This document shows, piece by piece, positions 45,206-53,156 of a stretch of DNA of 64,000 bases. The notes beneath the pieces were generated by a model. It saw nothing but the letters and a program-made list of their open reading frames with translations, made no database searches and was not told where the DNA came from. The DNA is from Streptomyces sp. NBC_01241. GTDB lineage: Bacteria; Actinomycetota; Actinomycetes; Streptomycetales; Streptomycetaceae. The translations under genes were made by a program, and so were the position numbers. Where the stretch lies: positions 5,366,501-5,430,500 of the forward strand of contig NZ_CP108494.1 of assembly GCF_041435435.1 (NCBI RefSeq), written 5' to 3'. Positions within the stretch are counted from its first letter, which is position 1, and every line of letters starts with the position of its first letter.

Positions 45206-45589
45206 GTCTGGGAGCTTACGACCGTGTTTCACGGGTCGCCCGGGCTTTGCTCCCCGATTGCCCCACCCGGGTACTCCCGACGTCCCGCCCCGGCTTCCAT
45301 CCCCATGCGCCCCCGCCCCCGAACCGTGGGAACGCCGGTCTGGGCGGGGGCCGGGCTTGGAATGGGCCGGAACGGGGACGTGACGGACTCGGCCGGGTGA
45401 GATGCGCCACGTCAGCGAGGATGTTCGGAGCGTGACGTGTTGCCTCGGCGCCCCCGTCAGCCTCCGCGGTCGGCCGGAGTTTCCCGGTCCAGCCGATGCG
45501 GGCGAGGCGGGCGTCGAGACCGAGGCCGGGAGGGTGGCGTCGGCTGTGATCGGCTTCGCGGTCGGATGTCATGTTCCGGCCGTAAGCAA
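45206..45589. other. Intergenic region, no gene seen
   Basis: 384 bases between two minus-strand genes. Open frames here are Arg/Pro-rich and lack ribosome sites. A 7-bp inverted repeat, CACGTCA (45408-45414) and TGACGTG (45433-45439), is the only feature I can point to. Confidence 0.5.
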
Positions 45590-46480
45590 TCAGGTGGCTC
45601 GGAGGGCCAGCAGGTCCACCGCCCCCGTTGTGCTCTCGTTGCCCCGCCCGTCCGCGAGGAGGCGTTCCAGCAGGGCCAGGTACGGCGTCAGCAACTCGTT
45701 GCTGACCCCCTGTTCCTCGGCCGTGCGCAGGAGTGTGGCACTGCCCGCGACCTGCATGGCGAGGTTGGATACGACGCCTTGTGTGTAGTCGCCTTCGGTC
45801 AACTGGGCGGCGGCCGCGTGCACAGAGGGCGTCATGGCGAGGAGCCAGTCGGCGAGGAGCGGGGCGAACGCCGTCGGCTCGATGTTCTCCTTGCGGATCA
45901 GGGCGAACGCGTGCGCGACGCCGGCGAACATCCCGTACATCGCACTCAGCAGCGCCACATCGTGCAGGGCGGCGAAGCCGGCGTCCTCGCCGACGTAGGA
46001 CGTGCCGGCCGGTACGGCAAGGACGGCGCGGTGGGCGTCGAAGAGGGCGCGGGAGCCGCTGTAGAAGACGTAGGCGCCGGAGCCCGGGGCGCCGATCATC
46101 GGCGGGACCGCCATGATCCCGCCGTCCAGGAAACGGGCCCCGCGCTCGCGGGCCAGGGCGGCGCGGGCGCGGGCCTGGGCGGGGGTGGAGGTGGTGAGGT
46201 CGACCAGATCCTTTCCGGCCAGGTCGATGCCGGTCAGGGTCTCGTCGACCGAGGAGTCGTCGAGCAGGCAGACGACGACGAGCCCGCTCGCCGCCACCGC
46301 CTCGGCCACGGTCCCGGCGACGGTCGCCCCCTCGGCGGCGAGCGGCTCGGCACGGCCCGGACCGCGGTTCCAGACGGTGAGCGGATGCCCGGCGGCGAGC
46401 CAGGCGCGGGCGAGTGCGGTACCCATGGCACCGAGCCCGAGGAGAGTGAGCGGCGACTTCTCAAAGGCGTTGTCAGTCAT
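45590..46480 (-). CDS. NAD(P)-dependent dehydrogenase, 6-phosphogluconate/hydroxyisobutyrate dehydrogenase family
   Basis: 296 residues. The N-terminal Rossmann fold has TLLGLGAMGTALARAWLAAGH, then TVWNRGPGRAEPL. The middle has DGGIMAVPPMIGAPGSGAYVFYSG in the position of the substrate loop. The C-terminal helical domain carries no Lys at the usual catalytic position (LHDVALLSAMYGMF), as in imine reductases. Start ATG 46480. It is divergent from an HxlR regulator, a common pairing. Confidence 0.88.
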   Translation of the reverse strand: MTDNAFEKSPLTLLGLGAMGTALARAWLAAGHPLTVWNRGPGRAEPLAAEGATVAGTVAEAVAASGLVVVCLLDDSSVDETLTGIDLAGKDLVDLTTSTPAQARARAALARERGARFLDGGIMAVPPMIGAPGSGAYVFYSGSRALFDAHRAVLAVPAGTSYVGEDAGFAALHDVALLSAMYGMFAGVAHAFALIRKENIEPTAFAPLLADWLLAMTPSVHAAAAQLTEGDYTQGVVSNLAMQVAGSATLLRTAEEQGVSNELLTPYLALLERLLADGRGNESTTGAVDLLALRAT

Positions 46481-46521
46481 GCCGATTAGGCTTGTCGCAG
46501 GCCCGGAAGTGATCAAGTACG

Positions 46522-46533
46522 CACTTCGAAGTG
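46522..46533. promoter_or_regulatory. Palindrome between oxidoreductase and HxlR genes
   Basis: CACTTCGAAGTG is a perfect 12-bp palindrome in the 96-base divergent region, flanked by AAGTAC and GGTTAC. It is a good candidate for the HxlR regulator's own operator. Confidence 0.55.
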
Positions 46534-46576
46534 GGTGGTTACCGCCAGGTGAGCGAGCAGCTGGGAGGGGTGCACC

Positions 46577-46924
46577 GTGGGGACCCTACGGAGGCCGGGG
46601 GCGTACGTCTGCGGGATCGACGCGGCGATGGATGTGATCGGCGGCAAGTGGAAGGTGCTGATCCTCTGGGCGCTCAACGAACAGGTGTGCCGTTTCGGTG
46701 AGTTGCGCAGGATGGTGCCCGGTATCACGGAGAAGGTGCTCACGTCACATCTGCGGGAGCTGGAGGAGGACGGCATCGTGCACCGGGAGGTGCATGCGGA
46801 GGTGCCGCCGCGCGTCGAGTATTCGCTGACCCCGCTGGGCGTCGGACTCAACGAGGCGCTGCGGCCGCTCGGCGCCTGGGGGAGGGAGAACATCCTCGTG
46901 GACGCCGAGCAGCCGCTGCCCTGA
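46577..46924 (+). CDS. HxlR family transcriptional regulator
   Basis: 115 residues from GTG 46577 (GGGAGGGG upstream). The family pattern is complete: CGIDAAMDVIGGKWKVLILWAL, RFGELRRMVPGITEKVLTSHLRELEEDGIV (winged helix) and VEYSLTPLGVGL. CGI near the start gives the single Cys that many HxlR proteins use to sense aldehydes or oxidants. Divergent from an oxidoreductase gene that it probably controls. Confidence 0.93.
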   Translation: MGTLRRPGAYVCGIDAAMDVIGGKWKVLILWALNEQVCRFGELRRMVPGITEKVLTSHLRELEEDGIVHREVHAEVPPRVEYSLTPLGVGLNEALRPLGAWGRENILVDAEQPLP

Positions 46925-46937
46925 CGGGCGGGTGCCG

Positions 46938-47150
46938 TTACGTGCTCTTGTCCTCGGCGAGCGTGTGTGCGACCAGGGCGTTGGCGTGCCCGTGGCCCAG
47001 GCCGTGCTCGGACTTGAGCCAGTTGACGATCTCCACGTGCTTCGTCAGCGGCGAGGACCGGATGAGGTCCTTCCACTCCGCTACCGGGCGGCCGTACTTC
47101 TTCTCGATCGATGGGAAATAGCTGGCAGGGCCTTTCACCGCATCAGTCAT
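46938..47150 (-). CDS. DUF4287 small protein
   Basis: 70 residues from ATG 47150; ATG 47159 would add three. Pattern: KGPASYFPSIEKKYGRPVAEW, then LTKHVEIVNWLKSEHGLGHGHANALV, which matches DUF4287. Small cytoplasmic helical protein of unknown function. Convergent with the HxlR gene, 13 bases apart. Confidence 0.85.
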   Translation of the reverse strand: MTDAVKGPASYFPSIEKKYGRPVAEWKDLIRSSPLTKHVEIVNWLKSEHGLGHGHANALVAHTLAEDKST

Positions 47151-47159
47151 GGCGGGCAT

Positions 47160-47498
47160 TCTGCCATCGCCGACGGTGATCGTCCGGGCGATATTCGACG
47201 GCCGGCCGGCCGCGCCTCCGGCGGTGAACCGCGCTCCGGCACACTGCGCCGGTGAACGCAGCCCCTTCCTCGTTGCCGCAGGTACGAGCCCTGAGCCATG
47301 GCGAGTCCCGGTCCGCGGGCAGGCCGCTCGAACCCCGCCCTGCCCCTGACGCCGAAATTCCACTCCGACCGGACGGCGGGCGACCGGCCGATCCTGGTCC
47401 GGCCGGCCGAGGACGCCGTCCACCGCTCGCAGTTCGTCACCGGCACCGTCACCGGCGGCCTGACCGCGCACCCCGACGGTGACCGGTGGCGCGCGCCC
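47160..47498. other. Intergenic region, possible gene remnant
   Basis: An open plus-strand frame (47298 onward) has protein-like composition for about 60 codons (TPKFHSDRTAGDRP, RSQFVTGTVTGGLTAHPDGD) but no good start, and runs on antisense to the XRE gene. It may be a fragment of a lost gene; I do not recognise it. Confidence 0.35.
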
Positions 47499-47735
47499 TC
47501 ATCCGTCCGTGGGCCGGTAGCTGAGAAGATCGCCCGGCTGGCACTCCAGCACCTCGCAGATGCGGGTGAGGGTCGTGAAGCGGATGGCCTTGGCGCGTCC
47601 GTTCTTGAGGATGGACAGATTGACATTGGTCACGCCCACGCGGGAGGCCAACTCGGCCAGTGTCATGCCCCGTTCGACGAGGAGGCGGTCCAAGTGCACC
47701 TCGATGGCGTGGCCGTCCTCGGCATCGGGTGACAT
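47499..47735 (-). CDS. XRE family (YozG-like) transcriptional regulator
   Basis: 78 residues. HTH: VHLDRLLVERGMTLAELASRVGVTNVNLSILKNGRAKAIRF in outline, ending CEVLECQPGDLLSY. Its ATG shares one base with the stop of the DUF2975 gene (TGATG), so the two are an operon. This small regulator plus DUF2975 membrane protein pair is common in Gram-positive bacteria. Probably autoregulatory through 48383-48402. Confidence 0.92.
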   Translation of the reverse strand: MSPDAEDGHAIEVHLDRLLVERGMTLAELASRVGVTNVNLSILKNGRAKAIRFTTLTRICEVLECQPGDLLSYRPTDG

Positions 47736-48367
47736 CAGACGGTTCCTTCGAGTTCCTCGCGCATGGTGACGCCGGCCCGCACGATCCGCGCGAAGGTGAG
47801 CAGTCCGAGCGCGGTGAGTATCGCCAGGTACGGGGGTGTCCAGGTGCTGAGCCAAGCACCGGGGGAGAAAGGGGTCAAGTGGGTGAGAGTCGCGCTCAGC
47901 GCCGCTCTGGCGTTGGCCTCGATGATGCCGGCGGCGAGGCTGCCGCACAGCAGCCACCAGCCGAGCCGCCGCAGTCGTTGTGCGGTCAGCCGGTGGTGGA
48001 CCCCGTCCCGTGCCGCCCCGCGGAGCAGTCTGTTGAGCAGGAACAGTCCACCTATCAGCAGTACGAAGGACGGCAGCGAACCGAGCGCGTCAAGGAACCG
48101 CTGGTAGGTGTTGCCCGGCGAGGCGCAGTACCGGGGGATCGTCATGACGTCCACACCGGCTCGGGCGTCGAACATGGCGGCGGCGTCGTCGGACCCGCCG
48201 GAGATCGAGTCCGAGGTGACGCAGACGTCCGCACCGCCCCAGCCCAGATGGACGCCCGTGTCGAACAGGCTGAGGATGAACCCGGCCACGAGGAGCGCGG
48301 TCAGCAGACGCAGGACGCCCGATACGACGGTGGAGAGAGGTTCGAGCAGCTTCGAGTCCTCGGTCAC
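47735..48367 (-). CDS. DUF2975 membrane protein
   Basis: 210 residues from GTG 48367 (GGGGG upstream). Four membrane segments (about 18-36, 97-112, 135-152, 172-195), with a large external loop between the first two that carries two cysteines (GADVCVTSD, PRYCASPG). The layout and the coupled XRE gene match the DUF2975 family. Function unknown. Confidence 0.88.
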   Translation of the reverse strand: MTEDSKLLEPLSTVVSGVLRLLTALLVAGFILSLFDTGVHLGWGGADVCVTSDSISGGSDDAAAMFDARAGVDVMTIPRYCASPGNTYQRFLDALGSLPSFVLLIGGLFLLNRLLRGAARDGVHHRLTAQRLRRLGWWLLCGSLAAGIIEANARAALSATLTHLTPFSPGAWLSTWTPPYLAILTALGLLTFARIVRAGVTMREELEGTV

Positions 48368-48382
48368 AACGGCCCCCAGTTA

Positions 48383-48402
48383 TCGATAATCGATGTTATC
48401 GA
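48383..48402. promoter_or_regulatory. TCGATAA/TTATCGA inverted repeat, candidate XRE operator
   Basis: TCGATAA (48383-48389) and TTATCGA (48396-48402) are perfect inverted arms with a 6-base spacer, in a ~33-base AT-rich island (48380-48412) directly upstream of the DUF2975-XRE operon. ATCGATAATCGAT overlaps the left arm as a second palindrome. Confidence 0.6.
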
Positions 48403-48622
48403 AAAACGATACACGCCGCCTCCTGCCAAGAAAAGCCCCCCACGGGAGATCCTGTGCGGCGCGGTATGGCGCCGCGCCGCGTGAGTCGTGGATGGGTGTC
48501 GTCCGAGGCGGCACCGTGCTGTCCGCCGGGGCTGGGCGGCCCGGGACCGGACCGTCCGACTCCTCGCGGCTTGAAAGCGCCCCTTGTGGGGGCCCCTCCG
48601 GTGCGCCAGCATGCGCATGTCA

Positions 48623-48643
48623 AAACCGAAGGAACTTCGGTTT
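48623..48643 (+). other. 9-bp hairpin in the protease leader
   Basis: AAACCGAAG-gaa-CTTCGGTTT is a perfect stem with a 3-base loop, 47 bases before the protease ATG. It could be a leader hairpin or a terminator that protects the gene from upstream transcription. Confidence 0.5.
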
Positions 48644-48689
48644 CAGGGGCCATTGGGGTCCCGGACAGGTCACCGGAGGGGACCCCCAC

Positions 48690-49556
48690 ATGAAGAAGCC
48701 TCTCGTCGGCGCGCTTTTCACCGTTCTGCTCCTCGGGGTGGGAATCGCACCCGCAGCCGCGACCGCGGCCGCCGGCCACGACGCGGCAGCCACCGGCACG
48801 GTCAAGGAACAGGTCAAGGCCAAGGCGGTCAACTTCGCCGGAACCGTGGCGCTCAGCAACTGTTCCGGCTCCGTCGTCCGTACGCCCGACTCCCAGCCCA
48901 ACGACCCCGCGCTCGTGCTCTCCAACGGGCACTGCATGGAGTCGGGCTTCCCGGGACCGGGCAAGGTGGTGTTCGATCAGCCGTCCACCCGTAGCTTCAC
49001 CCTGCTGAACGCCGCCGGCAGCGGAGTCGGCACCCTGCGGGCGAGCAAAATCGCGTACGGGACGATGACCGACACCGACATATCGGTGTACCAACTCACC
49101 AGCACCTACGCGCAGATCGAGAGCAGCTACGGCATCAAGGCCCTGGAGCTCAACACCGCGCACCCCGTCCAGGGCACTGCGATCACGGTCGTCTCCGGCT
49201 ACTGGAAGCGTACGTACGCCTGCAACGTGGACGGTTTCGTCTACCGCCTCAAGGAGGGTGCGTGGACCTGGAAGGACTCGGTCCGCTACACCTCCGCCTG
49301 CCAGACCATCGGCGGTACGTCCGGCTCCCCGGTGATCGACAACGCGACCGGCAAGGTCGTCGCCGTCAACAACACCGGCAACGAGAACGGTCAGCGCTGC
49401 ACGGACAACAATCCGTGCGAGGTCGACGAGAGCGGCAATGTGACGGTGCGCCAGGGCATCAACTACGCCCAGGAGACCTACGGCATCGTGCCGTGCATCG
49501 GCACCGGCAACAAGTTCGACCTCAGCCGGCCCGGGTGTGTCCTGCCCAGGCCGTAA
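48690..49556 (+). CDS. Secreted trypsin-like serine protease
   Basis: 288 residues. Sec signal: MKKPLVGALFTVLLLGVGIAPAAATA in outline, cleavage near AAATA-AAG. Catalytic triad of the chymotrypsin fold: His in LSNGHCM, Asp in TDTDISVYQL and Ser in GGTSGSPVID. Six or more cysteines (NCSGS, GHCME, YACNV, SACQT, QRCTDNNPCE, VPCIG) suggest disulfides. GGAGGGG precedes ATG 48690. Extracellular protein degradation is the likely role; substrate specificity not readable. Confidence 0.93.
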   Translation: MKKPLVGALFTVLLLGVGIAPAAATAAAGHDAAATGTVKEQVKAKAVNFAGTVALSNCSGSVVRTPDSQPNDPALVLSNGHCMESGFPGPGKVVFDQPSTRSFTLLNAAGSGVGTLRASKIAYGTMTDTDISVYQLTSTYAQIESSYGIKALELNTAHPVQGTAITVVSGYWKRTYACNVDGFVYRLKEGAWTWKDSVRYTSACQTIGGTSGSPVIDNATGKVVAVNNTGNENGQRCTDNNPCEVDESGNVTVRQGINYAQETYGIVPCIGTGNKFDLSRPGCVLPRP

Positions 49557-49562
49557 GCGTGT

Positions 49563-49615
49563 GAGCCCCGTCGCCGCCGCGCCGCCCGTCGGGTGTCGCG
49601 GCGGCGACGGGGCTC
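49563..49615. terminator. 19-bp perfect hairpin between protease and TetR genes
   Basis: Bases 49563-49581 pair perfectly with 49597-49615, loop 15 bases. It begins 7 bases after the protease stop and ends 7 bases before the convergent TetR stop, so it serves both. Confidence 0.9.
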
Positions 49616-49621
49616 GTCGGC

Positions 49622-50437
49622 TCAGTGCGTGCCCGTGCGGCGGATGGCCGCCTCGATCCCGTCGAGCAGTACGTCGAGTCCGACCGTGAAGGTCTCCCGC
49701 GCTTCGCGTTCCAGGTACGGCAGTGCATCGACGTCGGGGGTGGGCGGCTGCGGGGCGGCTGCGCTCTCCATGGCGCTCAGGCTCGGGTAACGGTCCGCGA
49801 AGTCGGGTGCCACCTCGCCCAGCAGTGCCGAGCGGGCGAACCACCACTCCTCGTCCGACTCGCCCGTCACCGCCGCGGCCTGCCGCGCCTCGGCGACCGT
49901 CCCGGCGCAGCCGCGGACGAAGTGGGTCAGCGTGCCGACCAGTCGCCGCAGGAGCGGGGCGTCGAGCCCGGTCCCGTTCAGCAGGCGTACGAGTGTGTCG
50001 AGGGCGGCGTACTCGTGCGGGCCGAGGACCGGGCGGGCCTGGGAGACCTGGAGCACCCAGGGGTGGCGGAGGTGGAAGGAGAGGGTGTCGCGCGCCCAAT
50101 CGGTCAGCCCGGTACGCCAGTTGTCGACATCGGCGTACTGAGTGGGCAGCTCGGCGTGGACCGCGTCGTACATCAGGTCCAGCAGCTCGCTCTTGCCGGG
50201 AACGTACGTGTAGAGCGCCATCGCCGTCCGGCTCAGCCGCTCGCCCACCGCGCGCATCGAGAGCGCGGCCATGCCCGCCTCGTCGGCGACGGTGATCGCG
50301 GCGGTCACGATCGCGTCCACGCTCAGCCCCGGCCTGGGGCCCGGGCCGGGGGTGCGACGTGGCTGCCCCGGCTGTTCGGCGCGCCATAGCAGGGACATGG
50401 AGCGGCGGGCGTCGCCTTGTCCCGCGAAGACCACCAC
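49622..50437 (-). CDS. TetR family regulator (TetR_C, AcrR-type)
   Basis: 271 residues from GTG 50437, chosen for AAGGAG 6 bases upstream; a later ATG (50398) is possible. HTH: AAITVADEAGMAALSMRAVGERLSRTAMALYTYVPGK in outline, recognition helix RTAMALYTYV. The C-terminal ligand domain includes ARDTLSFHLRHPWVLQ. The divergent partner is a siderophore-interacting protein; three palindromes lie between them. Confidence 0.92.
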   Translation of the reverse strand: MVVFAGQGDARRSMSLLWRAEQPGQPRRTPGPGPRPGLSVDAIVTAAITVADEAGMAALSMRAVGERLSRTAMALYTYVPGKSELLDLMYDAVHAELPTQYADVDNWRTGLTDWARDTLSFHLRHPWVLQVSQARPVLGPHEYAALDTLVRLLNGTGLDAPLLRRLVGTLTHFVRGCAGTVAEARQAAAVTGESDEEWWFARSALLGEVAPDFADRYPSLSAMESAAAPQPPTPDVDALPYLEREARETFTVGLDVLLDGIEAAIRRTGTH

Positions 50438-50447
50438 TTGCGACTCC

Positions 50448-50492
50448 TTACGCCGTAAAGTAACCTCGCCGAGGTAATTCCTTACGGCGTAA
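50448..50492. promoter_or_regulatory. Triple palindrome, candidate TetR operator
   Basis: TTACGCCGTAA (50448-50458) and TTACGGCGTAA (50482-50492) are the same palindrome with the centre base flipped. A third, ACCTCGCCGAGGT (50463-50475), lies between them. Centres are 16 and 18 bp apart. The region is the entire core of the divergent promoter between the TetR and siderophore-interacting protein genes. Confidence 0.75.
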
Positions 50493-50521
50493 AGTATCAG
50501 CCGAAGAGAGTGGGTGCCGCG

Positions 50522-51373
50522 ATGGGGCAGGCGTTGCCCGTGTCGTATGTACGGGTCGTGGGCGTGGAGCGGATTACCCCGCGTACGGCGCGGGTGACCT
50601 TCGCCGGGGACGCGTTGGCAGAGCTCATGGAGGACCGGCCCGACCAGCAGATGAAGCTCTGCTTCCCGAGGGAGGGGCAGGAGGCGCCCCGGCTGCCGGA
50701 GCCGGATGTCGACGACACGTACGGCATGCGGTGGTACGAGGCGTACCTCGCGATCCCCGAGCCCGAACGCCCACTGATGCGGAGCTTCACCGTTCGCGCG
50801 TACGACCGCCGACTCGGCCTGATGACCGTCGACTTCGTGCTGCACGGCGACGAAGGCCCCGCCGCCCGCTGGGGCCGGGCCGCGCGCCCTGGGGACGTCC
50901 TGGGCATGGTCGGCCCGTCGTCGATGTACGCCAGGCCGCTGCCCGCCGCCGACTGGCTGCTGCTGGCCGGGGACGAGACGGCGCTCCCGGCGATCGGGAC
51001 GCTCCTGGAATCCCTTCCGGCCGGGGCGCGGGCGGTGGTGTACGCGGAGGTCGCCGACGAGGCGGAGCGGCAGGTGCTCGACTCGCCCGGCGAGGTGACC
51101 GTGCACTGGGTGCACCGGGACCGGGGCGAGACGCTCACGAACGCGGTGCGGGGCGCCGGCCTGCCCGCCGGGTCCGGCGCGGCATGGCTGGCCGGCGAGG
51201 CCGGGGCGGTGCGGGCGCTGCGCCGCCACCTGGTCGAGGAGCGCGGACTGCCCGGGACCGCCGTGGAGTTCAGCGGCTACTGGCGCGCGAACCTCGGCCA
51301 GGACGACGCCCCGACCGAGGAGGACCTGGCCTGGGCGAAGGAGCGGGCGGCGGAGGGGACGGAGACCTCATAG
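50522..51373 (+). CDS. Siderophore-interacting protein (FAD-binding, ViuB-like)
   Basis: Ferric-siderophore reductase of the ferredoxin-reductase superfamily, 283 residues. FAD-binding RSFTVRAYDRR (about 87-97), FVLHGDEGPAARWGRAARPGD, and the NAD(P)-domain segment WLLLAGDETALPAI are visible. C-terminal SGYWRANLGQ and AWAKERA are typical. I chose ATG 50522; GTG 50510 is possible. It releases iron from imported siderophores; here it is divergent from a TetR regulator rather than in a siderophore cluster. Confidence 0.92.
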   Translation: MGQALPVSYVRVVGVERITPRTARVTFAGDALAELMEDRPDQQMKLCFPREGQEAPRLPEPDVDDTYGMRWYEAYLAIPEPERPLMRSFTVRAYDRRLGLMTVDFVLHGDEGPAARWGRAARPGDVLGMVGPSSMYARPLPAADWLLLAGDETALPAIGTLLESLPAGARAVVYAEVADEAERQVLDSPGEVTVHWVHRDRGETLTNAVRGAGLPAGSGAAWLAGEAGAVRALRRHLVEERGLPGTAVEFSGYWRANLGQDDAPTEEDLAWAKERAAEGTETS

Positions 51374-51417
51374 ACCCTGGCCCTCACAGGCCCTGACCCC
51401 TCGCAGACCCTGGACCC

Positions 51418-53067
51418 TTATAGGCCCTGGATGCGGCCCGATAGGCCCTGGATGCGGCCCGCTCCCCGTACCGCCCGGCCCGCCAGCACCTGGGTCCGGT
51501 GGCCGTCCTCGATGACGAAGCGGCCGTCGATCAGGACGTGCGGGATGCCGACCGGCAGGGTGCGCGGTTCCTCGAACGTCGAGCCGGCCGCCACCGTCGT
51601 CGGGTCGAAGAGGACCAGGTCCGCGCGGTAGCCCTCGCGGACGTACCCCCGGTCGGCCAGGCGCAGTCGCCGCGCCGGGCGGGAGGTGAGGTGGGCGACG
51701 CACTCCTCCAGTGACAGGACGCCCAACTCCCTTACGTACCGGCCGAGATACTGCGGGAACGTGCCGTACGCGCGGGGGTGCGGCTTGTCGCCCTGGAGGA
51801 TGCCGTCGCTGCCGCCGGTGTGCACCCGGTGACGCATGATCTGCCGGACGTTCTCCTCGTGGCCCACGTGCTGGAGGATCGTGGAGCCGAGCCGGTCCTC
51901 GACGAGCAGCCGGCGGGCAGTCACCCAGGGCGCCTCGCCGCGCAGGCGGGCGGACTCCGCCACGGTGCGGCCGACATGCCCGGCGAGGGCGGGCACGCTC
52001 ACGCCCGAGATCTCGATCGTGTCCCACTCGATCGGCACGCCGTGGCAGCCGTCCGAGCCCAGCACCTCCAGGTGGTGCCGGATCCGTTCCGCCGTTGCGT
52101 CGTCCGCGAGCCGGGTGAGGATCGCCTCGGGCCCGCCCTCGCTCGCCCAGCTCGGCAGCATCGCGACGAGCGTCGTGCAGCCGGGGGTGTACGGGTAGGT
52201 GTCCAGGGAGATGTCGGCGCCCGCGGCGAGGGCGTCGTCGAGCAGGGCGAGGAGCTCCGGCGCCCTGTCCTTGTTCACGCCGAAGTTCATGGTGGCGTGG
52301 GCGAGATGGAGGGCGCAGCCCGCGTTCCTGGTGAGCTGCACCATCTCCTCGTAGGCGCCGAGCGCGCCCGCCCCGTAGGAGCGGTGGTGCGGGCAGTAGT
52401 ACCCGCCGTACCGGGCCACCACCCGGCACAGTTCGGTGAGTTCGGCGTCGTCCGCGTACATGCCGGGGGTGTACGTGAGGCCGGAGGACATGCCGACCGC
52501 GCCGTCCGCCATGCCCTGGGCGACGAGTTCCTTCATCCGGGTCAGCTCGGCGTCGGTGGCCGGACGGTCCTCCCAGCCCATCGCGTACATCCGGACCGTG
52601 CCCTGCGGGACGAGGTAGGCGGCGTTGACCGCGATGCCCTGGCCGCCGAAATTGCGGTCGAGGCGGTCCAGGTATTCGCCGACCGTGCGCCAGTCGAGGT
52701 CGACGTCCGAACCGTCGCCGTTCCAGCCGGTGATCGTCTTCCGTACCTCGGTGAGCGTACGGTCGTCGACCGGGGCGTACGACAGGCCGTCCTGGCCGAG
52801 GACTTCGAGCGTCACGCCCTGCGCGGCCTTGGCACTGTGGTCGGGGTCGCGGAGCAGCGCGAGATCGCTGTGCGCGTGCATGTCGACGAAGCCGGGGGAG
52901 AGGGCGAGTCCGTCGGCGTCGAGGACGCGGCGGGCGGTGGGGCGTGGCCCCGGCGCGTGTTCGGGGTGGATCTCGACGATCCGGCCGTCGCCGATGGCCA
53001 CGTCGGCGCGGCGGGCGGGGGTGCCGGTGCCGTCGACGACGTCGGCGTTGCGGATGACCAGGTCCAT
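51418..53067 (-). CDS. N-acyl-D-amino-acid deacylase (D-aminoacylase)
   Basis: Zinc amidohydrolase that frees D-amino acids from N-acyl forms; 549 residues. The metal motif DMHAHSD (His64, His66), the YYCPHHRSYG segment, LHLAHATMNFGV and TGGSDGILQGDKPHPRAYGTF, with the distal Asp, are all typical of the D-aminoacylase group. The last residues contain a duplicated GRIQGLS encoded by a 21-bp direct repeat (51421-51462). It heads a group of D-amino-acid genes on the same strand. Confidence 0.93.
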   Translation of the reverse strand: MDLVIRNADVVDGTGTPARRADVAIGDGRIVEIHPEHAPGPRPTARRVLDADGLALSPGFVDMHAHSDLALLRDPDHSAKAAQGVTLEVLGQDGLSYAPVDDRTLTEVRKTITGWNGDGSDVDLDWRTVGEYLDRLDRNFGGQGIAVNAAYLVPQGTVRMYAMGWEDRPATDAELTRMKELVAQGMADGAVGMSSGLTYTPGMYADDAELTELCRVVARYGGYYCPHHRSYGAGALGAYEEMVQLTRNAGCALHLAHATMNFGVNKDRAPELLALLDDALAAGADISLDTYPYTPGCTTLVAMLPSWASEGGPEAILTRLADDATAERIRHHLEVLGSDGCHGVPIEWDTIEISGVSVPALAGHVGRTVAESARLRGEAPWVTARRLLVEDRLGSTILQHVGHEENVRQIMRHRVHTGGSDGILQGDKPHPRAYGTFPQYLGRYVRELGVLSLEECVAHLTSRPARRLRLADRGYVREGYRADLVLFDPTTVAAGSTFEEPRTLPVGIPHVLIDGRFVIEDGHRTQVLAGRAVRGAGRIQGLSGRIQGL

Positions 53068-53156
53068 GGGGGCTCCAAATCAAGCCCCTCCGGCGATCGA
53101 GGAGCGGGGGTCCGGGGGCGGGAGCCCCCGGACCCGGGAAGGGGCTGGCTGGGGAA

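Noticed and set aside
45216..45572. 118-codon minus-strand frame upstream of the aminotransferase
   Set aside because: Arg/Pro-rich, no ribosome site, and overlaps the aminotransferase promoter region.
47298..47732. Plus-strand frame opposite the XRE regulator
   Set aside because: No proper start and the 3' half is antisense to a clear HTH gene; at most a fragment, noted as intergenic.
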